A DNA stretch of 64,000 nt, from NCBI GenBank assembly GCA_003243445.1, contig QFQQ01000007.1, positions 1 to 64,000 of the forward strand, given 5' to 3'. The position numbers and the translations under genes were made by a program. This stretch comes from Citrobacter freundii. Its GTDB lineage: Bacteria > Bacteroidota > Bacteroidia > Chitinophagales > Chitinophagaceae. Below the pieces are notes generated by a model that had not been told where the DNA came from, searched no databases, and saw only the letters and a program-made list of their open reading frames with translations. Positions 8,160 through 16,627 of this stretch are shown here, piece by piece. The number at the start of each line of letters is the position of its first letter. Positions within the stretch are counted from its first letter, which is position 1.

Positions 8160-10817
8160 TCAGGTTGCCTTCAGCACAGCCACCGGGTATTGATTGAAAA
8201 TATCTGTTGTGCTAAATGATCGTCCAGGCATTTCCAATCCTGTAAAGATATTTCTCCATTTCGCGGGTAAATTTTCAGGCAGGTTGATCTCTAGTGATAA
8301 ATGCTGCTGACTTACTATTCCCAGGGGCAGTATTACCAGTATACATTCATCATTATATTGACGGGCATACGCGATCAGGTTGCGTTGATTGTTCAACGCA
8401 GATACAGGGATATAGTCACCCTTTGAAAATAATAACGGATGCTGCTTTCTTAACTGTAGTAAGGTGTAAGTGATCCATAATTTATGTATACCTGATTGAT
8501 ACCCCTGCTCCATGAGGTCACCGATGACTGGTAGAACATCTTCACCGGCTTGTTTTATACGGTTCAGTATTTCCCGCCGCAGGCCGTAATCAACGCTGCG
8601 GCGGTTGTCAGGATCTACAAAGCTATAATCCCATAATTCGGTGCCGCGATAAATATCCGGAATGCCCGGCGCCGTCAGTTTGATGATCAATTGCACGAGC
8701 GAATACACACGGGAATAAGGAAGGAGTTGTTGCACGAAAGTTTTGAAGAACGGCAGGAACTCCTGGTCAGGATCGAGCATGCGATCGATCAGCGCCATGC
8801 AGGCTTTCTCGTAATGGTCGTTTGGTGAAACATGACTGCTGTTGAGTTTGGCCTCACGCAATGCTTTCGTGATATATTCTTTTGTTCTGTTCACATATTC
8901 TTTGGTGACCACCAGGTCATCAGGCAGGCTACCTATAATGGTCTGGAAAAAAAAGTATTCGTCATTGTGGGAAGGGACCTGGTTGTTGTCTGGGCCGGTT
9001 AAGGTTGACTCTATGAGTTTACGGCAATTCCATACAAGTGTGTTCCATTCCGCTGTAAGTTCGCTGAGCAGGTTGATCCGCATGCGGGCATCCTCACCGC
9101 GCTTTGTATCGTGCGTAGCGGTGCTGTTCATGGAGCAGGGATTATTGAGCATACGCTGTTGCATCTTCTCATGGAATGCGGCGGTGGAAATGCCGAGAAC
9201 ACAGGGCGCATCACCAACCTCGTTATGGGAGATCAGCGCATTGTATTGGTAAAAGGTTGTGTCTTCCACACCTTTTGCAGCCATTGGCCCGGTGAATTGC
9301 ATAATGCGCTGGATCACCGACAGGTGATTATCCGTTTCAACCGGATCGGCTGCCGGTTGAAAGATCTGTTTCAGTAACGTAAGCCCGGGTTCCAGCAATG
9401 GTTCATACTTAAGTGCAGTGTCGAACGCCTCGTTGATCTGTTGTATGCTTTCCAGGGAGAATGGGAAACGCTGGTCATAAGAACGGTAAACGGGATAGGC
9501 AGCCATGAAAGCGCCAAGCGCTGATTTTAGTTTTGATAATTCGGGGTCATGATCTTTGATCAGTTGCAGCGATAATATCATGCGGACCAGGTTATCCCAA
9601 TCTCCGTTCAGCGAGTTTCTTAGATTGTCGAGTTTGTTATCGAACACGATCCGGTAATAATCCTTCTCCTGTGGAGCATACTGTTGGTAGATGGATAACA
9701 GTTTGTCCGCACCAGCGGTATCGGTGATCAGTTGATTGGTGTAGGATAAAAACTCGTAGCCACTTGTTCCCTGTATATCCATCGGTGGCAACTGTTCTTT
9801 AACATCCAGGATCTTTTCTACGATGATATAACAATCTTTACCAAACAATTTCCTTAACCGGTCGATATATCCAACAGGATCTTTTAACCCGTCGATATGA
9901 TCGATCCTCAATCCGGTCAGCACGCCTTGCTGGTATAATTCATGGGCCAGCTGATGACAATCCCGGAATACATCTTCATTCTCCATGCGTAAACTGATCA
10001 GTGCATTGATGGTGAAGAAGCGGCGATAGTTGATCTGCTGGTCAGATACGGAAAATTTAGTGAGCACATAATGTTGTTGTGTGATCAGTTCTGTAAACAG
10101 TGATGTGTTCGTCATGATTGTTTTTATCCGCGTGTTAATCTTACTGCTGCGTGTGGGTTCGTTGAGCAGGCTTGCAAGTGCTGTTTTTTTTCTTTGCCAC
10201 TCTTCAGAAGAAGATCTTTTTGTTTCGATCATATCGTTCAGTAAGCTTACGAGCGGGCTGTCATTTTCTGTAAGACAACCATCGAGAAGCACGGGATAAT
10301 CATCTATCCTGACCGGGAATGAGTAATCAGCATATTTCAGGGAGAATCCGGATGCATTGAGCTCAATTATAAGCTGGCCTTCTTTTATTGTTTCCTGGAG
10401 GTCCATTCCAAGCAATGGCGCGATCAGCTTATTTGTGTAGAAGGGATGATCCCAGTCTATGTCAAAATAGTGAGCGTATGAGGAATAAATTCCTCTTTCG
10501 AAAACATCGCATAACCATGGATTATCCGTATGAAAGGCAAGGTGATTGGGAACAATATCCTGTATCCAGCCGATGCCTTTCTCACGCAGTGCTGCGGACA
10601 ACGCGGTGAGTTCGGCTATTGTTCCGATCTCCGGGTTGATCCTGCGGGGATCAATGCCGTCATAGCCATGTTCACTGCCTTTCACCGCTGCAAAGATGGG
10701 TGAGGCGTATACGGCAGTTATGCCCAGGTCTTCGAGATAATCTATGAGATCATGCAAATGGCGGAACGTAAAGCCATGATGAAATTGTACTCGATAAGTT
10801 GATGATGGGGTCTGCAT
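8160..10817 (-). CDS. treY: Malto-oligosyltrehalose synthase (GH13)
   Basis: It converts the reducing end of malto-oligosaccharides or glycogen chains to an alpha,alpha-1,1 linkage, the first step of the TreYZ trehalose route; cytoplasmic. The 885 residues fit the family. Seen are the N-terminal TYRVQFHHGFTF and YASPIF segments, the QDIVPNH region, GLRIDHIDGL with nucleophile D306, the IIVEKIL segment with acid/base E334, the THDTKRGEDARMR signature, and the PGIPDIYRGTE segment near the C-terminus. I prefer the ATG at 10817 to an in-frame GTG at 10841. No treZ partner is adjacent; the divergent neighbour is an ordinary alpha-amylase. Confidence 0.95.
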   Translation of the reverse strand: MQTPSSTYRVQFHHGFTFRHLHDLIDYLEDLGITAVYASPIFAAVKGSEHGYDGIDPRRINPEIGTIAELTALSAALREKGIGWIQDIVPNHLAFHTDNPWLCDVFERGIYSSYAHYFDIDWDHPFYTNKLIAPLLGMDLQETIKEGQLIIELNASGFSLKYADYSFPVRIDDYPVLLDGCLTENDSPLVSLLNDMIETKRSSSEEWQRKKTALASLLNEPTRSSKINTRIKTIMTNTSLFTELITQQHYVLTKFSVSDQQINYRRFFTINALISLRMENEDVFRDCHQLAHELYQQGVLTGLRIDHIDGLKDPVGYIDRLRKLFGKDCYIIVEKILDVKEQLPPMDIQGTSGYEFLSYTNQLITDTAGADKLLSIYQQYAPQEKDYYRIVFDNKLDNLRNSLNGDWDNLVRMILSLQLIKDHDPELSKLKSALGAFMAAYPVYRSYDQRFPFSLESIQQINEAFDTALKYEPLLEPGLTLLKQIFQPAADPVETDNHLSVIQRIMQFTGPMAAKGVEDTTFYQYNALISHNEVGDAPCVLGISTAAFHEKMQQRMLNNPCSMNSTATHDTKRGEDARMRINLLSELTAEWNTLVWNCRKLIESTLTGPDNNQVPSHNDEYFFFQTIIGSLPDDLVVTKEYVNRTKEYITKALREAKLNSSHVSPNDHYEKACMALIDRMLDPDQEFLPFFKTFVQQLLPYSRVYSLVQLIIKLTAPGIPDIYRGTELWDYSFVDPDNRRSVDYGLRREILNRIKQAGEDVLPVIGDLMEQGYQSGIHKLWITYTLLQLRKQHPLLFSKGDYIPVSALNNQRNLIAYARQYNDECILVILPLGIVSQQHLSLEINLPENLPAKWRNIFTGLEMPGRSFSTTDIFNQYPVAVLKAT

Positions 10818-10943
10818 GCAAATTGTTTTCGATTTTATCACATTGCGATTAGTTTGCCAGATTGTGAAAGCAGGACGATTGCCGCATAAGAATGTTTACA
10901 TATGATCCATTTGATATGGAACAGTTTTTTATTGATAACGGAT

Positions 10944-12434
10944 ATGATTACTAATTCTACCCTGGTTCAATTCTTTGATTGGTATTGTAAGGGTGCTGGT
11001 CAGCACTGGAAGCATTTTCAACAGGAGATTCCTTCATTACTTGACCTTGGCATTACAGATGTCTGGCTTCCCCCTGCCTATAAGGGAACGCGCGGCGCAG
11101 CTTCTGAGGGGTATGATGTATATGATATTTATGATCTGGGTGAATTTGAACAGAAGGGAACCGTCAGCACTAAATATGGAACAAAGGATGAATATGCAGG
11201 TGCTGTTGCAGAAGCGAGACGCAGGGGACTGCGTGTTTATATTGACGTTGTATTGAATCATATGGGTGGCGCGGAGGAAACAGAAAAGATAACGGTGCGC
11301 AAGGTTGATCCGAAGAACAGGAATAAATTTATTTCTGAACCGATGGAAATAGAAGCATATACCAAATTCCGGTTTCCGGGAAGAGGGGGTAAGCATTCAA
11401 CATTCAACTGGGATCATCACTGCTTCACCGGGATAGATCATGCTGTAGGTATGCAGGAGCCCGCTATCTATTCAATTTTGAATGAATGGGGGCAGGGCTG
11501 GGAGCCGCTGGTGCATAATGAAAAGGGAAATTTCGATTACCTGATCCTGAATGATATTGAAACGAGAAACCCGGCCGTGAGGGAAGAATTGAAGAAATGG
11601 GCAAAATGGTATTACGATACCATCCCATTTGATGGTGTACGGCTGGATGCGGTGAAGCATATCAATCCCGCGTTTTTCATTGAATGGCTGGATTATATGC
11701 GGAAAGAGGTGAATCCGGATCTAAAGGCGATCGGTGAATACTGGCTGTCTGATGATCTTCCTGTTTTACTGAAATACATTGAAGTAACGGAAAAACGCAT
11801 GAGCCTGTTTGATGCGCCGTTTCATCATAATTTTTCTGAAGCATCGGTCAGCCGGGAGAAATATGATCTCAGGAATATATTCAACGATTCGTTGGTTGCG
11901 GTTCATCCTGATCTTGCAGTCACATTTGTAGACAATCACGATACGCAGCCCCTGCAATCACTGGAAGAGTATACAGAGCAATGGTTCAAGCCGCATGCGT
12001 ACGCGTTGATCCTGTTGCGGCAGGAAGGATTTCCCTGTGTATTTTATCCCGACTTGTACGGCAGCAGTTATTCCGGAAAGAATAAAGATGATCAGCATAG
12101 CGATATAGAATTACCGGTAGTGCCTGAATTGAAGATCCTGCTTGAATTGAGAAAGGAGCTGGCTTACGGACCGCAGACGGATCATTTTGATGATCCGAAC
12201 TGTATCGGATGGGTGAGAGGCGGTGTGGAAGAGCGGCCAGGATCAGGACTTGTGGTCGTTTTGTCAAATGCCGAAACGCCGCAAACAAAAAAGATGCTGC
12301 TAGGTAAAGCATTTGCCGGAAGGCGTATGATCAATATACTGGAGGAGGAGAGTGCGGTGGTGAGCATTGATGACGCCGGCATTGGAGCGTTTGAAATTGC
12401 GCCGGCGAAAGCAGGCGTATGGAGATTCGTATAG
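10944..12434 (+). CDS. Cytoplasmic alpha-amylase (GH13)
   Basis: It hydrolyses internal alpha-1,4 bonds of glycogen or maltodextrins. The 496-residue product has no signal peptide, like cytoplasmic GH13_5 enzymes (AmyS/MalS type). Motifs are VQFFDWY at the start, DVVLNHMGGA, GVRLDAVKH with nucleophile D235, IGEYW with acid/base E265 and FVDNHDTQP with D333; the FRFPGRGGKHSTFNWDHHCF stretch is typical of the subfamily. An ATG at 10902 would add 14 residues that do not look like domain sequence, so I chose 10944. It is divergent from treY and shares a roughly 125-bp promoter region, so the two may be co-controlled in glycogen and trehalose metabolism. Confidence 0.94.
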   Translation: MITNSTLVQFFDWYCKGAGQHWKHFQQEIPSLLDLGITDVWLPPAYKGTRGAASEGYDVYDIYDLGEFEQKGTVSTKYGTKDEYAGAVAEARRRGLRVYIDVVLNHMGGAEETEKITVRKVDPKNRNKFISEPMEIEAYTKFRFPGRGGKHSTFNWDHHCFTGIDHAVGMQEPAIYSILNEWGQGWEPLVHNEKGNFDYLILNDIETRNPAVREELKKWAKWYYDTIPFDGVRLDAVKHINPAFFIEWLDYMRKEVNPDLKAIGEYWLSDDLPVLLKYIEVTEKRMSLFDAPFHHNFSEASVSREKYDLRNIFNDSLVAVHPDLAVTFVDNHDTQPLQSLEEYTEQWFKPHAYALILLRQEGFPCVFYPDLYGSSYSGKNKDDQHSDIELPVVPELKILLELRKELAYGPQTDHFDDPNCIGWVRGGVEERPGSGLVVVLSNAETPQTKKMLLGKAFAGRRMINILEEESAVVSIDDAGIGAFEIAPAKAGVWRFV

Positions 12435-12470
12435 GTTAAAACTATCCGGCGAGGATCTTAGTTTCTGAAG

Positions 12471-12486
12471 TTTTACCATGGTAAAA
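12471..12486. terminator. Palindrome between convergent genes
   Basis: The perfect palindrome TTTTACCATGGTAAAA lies in the 70-bp gap between the convergent amylase and antiporter genes. With a T-run on each side it might serve as a weak bidirectional terminator, but the stem is short and has little GC. Confidence 0.35.
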
Positions 12487-12504
12487 TTTATTGTGAGAAA
12501 AAAG

Positions 12505-13734
12505 CTAACCCTGATCCTTGTTATCAAGGAACTGGCTTTCTTCCACGATCTGATCGGGTTTCTTTTTATAAAATACCATTCCCAGCGCCATGATGATGCT
12601 GGTCGTCAGGATCACAAAAAATAGGATTCCCTCATCGAAAGTATTCAGGCGGAGATGATCAGGGATCTTATAAAATAACACAATCGTGATCAGACCCCGC
12701 GGAATAAAAAATGATTCCGGGAACATATTTGTACGTACAAAAAAACGGAGATACAGGATGCGCACCAGGAACATGGCGATCACGATCAGGCTACCGACCA
12801 ATAAGATCCCGGGCTCCGAGAGAAAGGCCAGTGAAATGGAAAATCCAAAGAGAATAAAGAAAAATGTACGGATCAGGAAAGATGTTTCCGCGGTGACAGA
12901 ATGAAGTAAATGACGCAGCGAGTCAACCTGTTCATGCGGAAAATATTTAATTATTTTCTGCCATCTTAATTTTTCCCAATTATTGATCAGCAGACCAAAT
13001 GCCAGAATAATGATCAGGGAAGGCAAATGAAAGATCTTTCCTCCCGCGTAGATCAGGATCAGCAGAGAAAATATCAGAAAGAATTTAATGTTCAGCCTCG
13101 TTTTTGCAAGGATGAATAACAGGAAGAAAGAAAGTATTACAGAAAGTACAACCGACAAAATGATATTGCCGCCGAACAGACCAAGCGAATGTAGCGTAAG
13201 CGTATCGCCCGCAATAAAATAATTAAACACGATAATGCCGATGATATCGGAGAAGGATGCTTCATAAACAAGGAATTCCTTTTTCTGTGCACTCAGCGGG
13301 TTAATGCTGGGGATAACGATCGAACTGCTCATTATCGAAAGTGGAATGGCATAGACAAGGCATTTGTCCACCGGCTCATGTAGCCAGTTTGTCAGGATCA
13401 CTGTCAGCAATGCTGCCGAGATCGCGAAGATGATCAGGGCGGAGAAAAAGGAATTCCTGATCAGGCCGAGTTTACTTCTTTCCAGTTTGAGATCGAGCCC
13501 TGCTTCCAGTACGATCATGATCAAACCAACCACTCCCAATGCTTCTATTAATTGCGGAGAGAAGCTGATATCGGCTTTATACGCATCAGCCAATGCCCTG
13601 AATCCGATCCCTGCAAACAATAACAGCAGAACAGAAGGCACCCTGATATAACGGCTAATGATGGAGAATAGATACGATAGTACTACGATGCTGCAGATGG
13701 CGATCAGTACTTCTTCAGTGTTCAATGTTCCCAT
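12505..13734 (-). CDS. Cation:proton antiporter (monovalent cation/H+ exchanger)
   Basis: An inner-membrane transporter of 409 residues with about eleven hydrophobic segments from LIAICSIVVLSYLF to the C-terminal FVILTTSIIMALGMVFY. The family hallmarks GLIMIVLEAGLDLKL (broken helix 3) and ASFSDIIGIIVFNYF (the transport Asp following Ser) identify the Na+/H+ or K+/H+ exchanger superfamily, CPA type. There is no C-terminal TrkA regulatory domain; it ends in a short charged tail. The exact cation cannot be told. It is convergent with the amylase gene and monocistronic. Confidence 0.9.
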   Translation of the reverse strand: MGTLNTEEVLIAICSIVVLSYLFSIISRYIRVPSVLLLLFAGIGFRALADAYKADISFSPQLIEALGVVGLIMIVLEAGLDLKLERSKLGLIRNSFFSALIIFAISAALLTVILTNWLHEPVDKCLVYAIPLSIMSSSIVIPSINPLSAQKKEFLVYEASFSDIIGIIVFNYFIAGDTLTLHSLGLFGGNIILSVVLSVILSFFLLFILAKTRLNIKFFLIFSLLILIYAGGKIFHLPSLIIILAFGLLINNWEKLRWQKIIKYFPHEQVDSLRHLLHSVTAETSFLIRTFFFILFGFSISLAFLSEPGILLVGSLIVIAMFLVRILYLRFFVRTNMFPESFFIPRGLITIVLFYKIPDHLRLNTFDEGILFFVILTTSIIMALGMVFYKKKPDQIVEESQFLDNKDQG

Positions 13735-13771
13735 ATGTAAAGATACAAAAATGAATGGTTAAGAAAGTGCC

Positions 13772-14065
13772 TCAATGTTTGCCAGACAGTTCCCGCCTGC
13801 CAGGTCTTTCTGCACTTTTCTTCAACACAACGTACCCGGCGATGCCGCCGACTATGGAAGCTGCAAAAATACCGTTTTTTTTCTGTGTGATATGTGCCTG
13901 AATGTTGAAGGCCAGACAGGTAATAAACATATACATTGTAAATCCTATTGCTGCCGGCAATGCGATCCCAAAGAGATTGCGCACGGTCATTCCATCAGGA
14001 AATGGAACAACTTTACACTTCACCATCAGCCAGTCGAACCTGCCACCGAATATGGTAATCTCCAT
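13772..14065 (-). CDS. Possible small membrane protein (97 aa)
   Basis: Unrecognised. The minus-strand frame has two hydrophobic segments (about 31-55, LFGIALPAAIGFTMYMFI, and about 66-82, GIFAASIVGGIAGYVVL) joined by a basic loop, which fits a two-pass inner-membrane protein. It begins at an ATG about 38 bases upstream of the antiporter start region on the same strand. A longer frame on the other strand covers the same bases but is cysteine-rich and unlike a protein. Moderately plausible. Confidence 0.45.
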   Translation of the reverse strand: MEITIFGGRFDWLMVKCKVVPFPDGMTVRNLFGIALPAAIGFTMYMFITCLAFNIQAHITQKKNGIFAASIVGGIAGYVVLKKSAERPGRRELSGKH

Positions 14066-14263
14066 CAGGCTTTGACTGTTCCCGGCTTCTGTTGGCGTTT
14101 AGTGATCGGGTTCTCGATGAAACCTTAAATCGGTTGCATTGATCCAGATCATTTAAAAGATAACATACTTTCTGAACACTTCAATTTATTCGTTGCAATT
14201 ACTAAATCGTTTGCGTAAGCTTTAAAACACCGCTCATACAAAAACAGTATGTCAGTTCTGGGA

Positions 14264-14287
14264 TAATTGTAAACTACATTACAATTA
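14264..14287 (+). promoter_or_regulatory. Perfect dyad upstream of the ECF sigma gene
   Basis: TAATTGTAA and TTACAATTA are perfect 9-bp arms around a 6-base centre (ACTACA), 30 bases before the GTG start. The A/T-rich dyad could be an operator or part of the sigma factor promoter; no clear -33/-7 boxes are visible. Confidence 0.4.
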
Positions 14288-14316
14288 AATTATAGCCCGA
14301 AACCCTTGTAAGAACA

Positions 14317-14922
14317 GTGAGAGAAGAACAACAATACGAAGAAGCGCAGTTATTGCGTATGCTGGCTAATGATAGCCAGTATGCTTTCCAGCTGCTATTT
14401 AATAAGTATAAGAACCATATCTATAAGGTGGCGGGACTGTATCTTAAAACGCCGTCGCTGGCTGAAGAAGTATTGCAGGATGTGTTTATGAAGGTCTGGC
14501 TGAACCGTCAAACCTTGGTAAATCTCAATTCATTTGAATCATGGCTCTTTACTGTCAGCAAGAATCATATCCTGAACTATAATAAGAGAGTGGCCGCGGA
14601 ATGGAAAGCGCAGCAACGCTACCGCAACCAGCAAGCCGCCGATAATGAAGATACAACTGATCATAAGGTCAGGACAAATCAATACAATGAGCTGTTGCAG
14701 AAGGCTGTCTCCAGATTGCCGGAACAACAACAGGCTGTTTACCGGCTGGCGAAAGATCAGCAACTGTCTTACCAGGAAATAGGAGAGTTGATGTCCATTT
14801 CCCCACTCACTGTAAAGACGCATATGACCAGGGCACTTAACTCCATCCGGGCTTATCTTAAGGCACATGATGAACACCTGCTGATCCTGTTGCTTATCAC
14901 CGGAACACAGGGTTTATCATAA
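14317..14922 (+). CDS. ECF RNA polymerase sigma factor (FecI-like)
   Basis: A 201-residue sigma-70 family factor that directs polymerase to a small regulon. Region 2 (about 22-92) contains the DVFMKVW element that binds core and the -10 box; region 4 (about 128-182) holds the LSYQEIGELMSISPLTVKTH helix-turn-helix. The only in-frame initiator near the domain start is a GTG at 14317. The gene precedes fecR and the SusC/SusD genes, the usual layout in which outer-membrane receptor occupancy releases the sigma factor via FecR. A repeat element of about 450 bp separates it from fecR. Confidence 0.92.
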   Translation: MREEQQYEEAQLLRMLANDSQYAFQLLFNKYKNHIYKVAGLYLKTPSLAEEVLQDVFMKVWLNRQTLVNLNSFESWLFTVSKNHILNYNKRVAAEWKAQQRYRNQQAADNEDTTDHKVRTNQYNELLQKAVSRLPEQQQAVYRLAKDQQLSYQEIGELMSISPLTVKTHMTRALNSIRAYLKAHDEHLLILLLITGTQGLS

Positions 14923-15369
14923 TGATACTAAGGCTTCCTCCAAATCTCCCCAAGGGGTAGACTTACGAGCAGCCATTATGAAAGACAAATCAAATCGTTT
15001 AGATCATGAGGTACTTTATAATTTGACTATTTATTGAATAATGAATGTACGAAGTCTCCACTTGGGGGAGATTTAGAGGGGCCTTTACGCCAACCGGCAT
15101 TATATTGATGACTATGATGTAACACGCACTGAAGCGGCTTAATGACATTGCCTGGCCGGGACAACCTCTTCGCTTCTTAACTAAACAACATTGGGCACTA
15201 AATTCCAACTACTTATCTTTTCTGTATTAGCAGTGCTTGTCTTTTTGCTGCGAATAGGCACGATTTTTCTTCTCCTGATCTGAAAAATATTTTCAAGCCG
15301 TGTACTCCTTCGTTGTTTTTACATTGTCTTTATTATAGAGGGCGTATTTAAACGCCGCTGAACATAACA
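14923..15369. other. Gene-free stretch occupied by an inverted-repeat element
   Basis: No supportable gene. The first 170 bases are the hairpin element at 14930-15090; a further word, AACTAAACAACATTG at about 15179-15193, matches the sequence following copy 1 at the window start. Nothing recognisable lies in the last 150 bases before fecR beyond A/T-rich leader sequence. Confidence 0.5.
14930..15090. repeat. MITE-like element with 35-bp terminal inverted repeats
   Basis: The left end (AAGGCTTCCTCCAAATCTCC onward, to about 14965) and the right end (AAGTCTCCACTTGGGGGAGA onward, about 15053-15088) are imperfect inverted copies of each other, enclosing about 85 bp of A/T-rich, non-coding DNA. 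It has the size and form of a MITE or large palindromic unit and is inserted between the sigma and fecR genes. Confidence 0.6.
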
Positions 15370-16467
15370 ATGGACAATCGCCAACGAATCATCTATCTGC
15401 TTGACCGGTACACCAGTAATGAATGTACCAATGAGGAACTGGCGGAGTTGTTTGACCAGTTATCTGCTGAAGAGCATGATGAAATATTTGAGGCGCATAT
15501 AGAAGGCAAGCTTCTTTCATCCTTTGTTCCGGGTGCGGACCTTGCCGCCTATCAATCGGAAGCGATCGTCCGTAAAGTATTCTCAACAACAGAAACTCAT
15601 ACGGCGATCATCCGCCGTATGTCAATGCGTAAGCGGATTCAGCGATGGGTGGTGGCGGCAGTTATTGCCGGTATTGTTGTGCTGTCTGCAGTAATGATAG
15701 TAACGCAGCAGTCGGCGAAAACTCTATCTCCCTCCGTCGCTTCACTGAGAGTGAACAGCAAACGCTTTATCAATACCAGCGATAAGGCTGTGTTGATCAG
15801 CCTGGAGGACGGTAGCCGTGTAACCTTACAACCAAACGCATCGTTGACTTATCCTATGATCTTCACAGCAGATGAACGGGAAGTGTTGCTGGAAGGAGAT
15901 GCGTTTTTCGATATAGCCAGAAATCCCGCTAAGCCGTTCCTTGTTTATCATGGTGCCCTTATTACAAGGGTATTGGGCACCAGTTTTTATATCCGCCAGG
16001 ATAGTAACAGAGAGCAGGCATCCGTGGAAGTAACGCATGGAAAAGTGGAGGTGTATGAGAATGACCAGTTCCGGAAAAATGTAACAAGGGACAATGGCGT
16101 TATCATCACACCAAATCAGAAAGTGACGTATACAGAAAGCGGGCATCAATTCAACACATCCCTTGTTGAGCATCCGATTCAGCTTCCGATATCCGATCCT
16201 TTGAAAAACTCTCCAGCGGCCGTTGCTAACCGTTTCAATTTTGAGAGCGCATCACTCAGCACCATCACTGAAGTGCTGACGAAAAATTATGGTATCGAGA
16301 TTGAACTGGAGAGTGAACAACTGGGCAACTGCTCTTTTACCGGAGACGTGAGTGAACAGGGGCTTTATGAAAAGCTGGATCTTATCTGCCGTGCCGTCGG
16401 TGCGAGCTATGAGATCAAGAATACCAGGATATTGATCAAGGGTAAAGGTTGCACAAAGAATGAGTAA
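15370..16467 (+). CDS. FecR-family anti-sigma factor
   Basis: An inner-membrane anti-sigma and signal-relay protein of 365 residues. The cytoplasmic N-terminal part (1-88) would hold the sigma factor; one transmembrane helix lies at about 92-112 (WVVAAVIAGIVVLSAVMIV). The periplasmic part has a FecR domain (about 125-230, with LEDGSRVTLQPNASLTYP and the VLGTSFYIRQD motif) and a C-terminal DUF4974 domain (about 285-358, FNFESASLSTITEVLTKNYG), which resembles the secretin/TonB STN fold. It pairs with the ECF sigma upstream and the STN-bearing SusC downstream. Confidence 0.94.
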   Translation: MDNRQRIIYLLDRYTSNECTNEELAELFDQLSAEEHDEIFEAHIEGKLLSSFVPGADLAAYQSEAIVRKVFSTTETHTAIIRRMSMRKRIQRWVVAAVIAGIVVLSAVMIVTQQSAKTLSPSVASLRVNSKRFINTSDKAVLISLEDGSRVTLQPNASLTYPMIFTADEREVLLEGDAFFDIARNPAKPFLVYHGALITRVLGTSFYIRQDSNREQASVEVTHGKVEVYENDQFRKNVTRDNGVIITPNQKVTYTESGHQFNTSLVEHPIQLPISDPLKNSPAAVANRFNFESASLSTITEVLTKNYGIEIELESEQLGNCSFTGDVSEQGLYEKLDLICRAVGASYEIKNTRILIKGKGCTKNE

Positions 16468-16627
16468 GCGTTTGCCTGCTATTTGTTGAATTTAAACCAA
16501 GCCATATGAGACAACACCACAAAGTTTCCTTTTTCTGCTTTAGCCGGGGTTCCATTAGTGCCGTAGGCCGGCCCTGCATCCATTTTAATTCCTAAACGAT
16601 ATTATCTTCTTCGTAATCCCTTACGGA

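Noticed and set aside
13775..14128. 117-residue plus-strand frame opposite the possible small membrane protein
   Set aside because: Cysteine- and histidine-rich, unlike a protein; the minus frame has two coherent hydrophobic helices.
15826..16173. 115-residue frame antisense to fecR
   Set aside because: Shadow of a complete FecR gene; no independent start or composition support.
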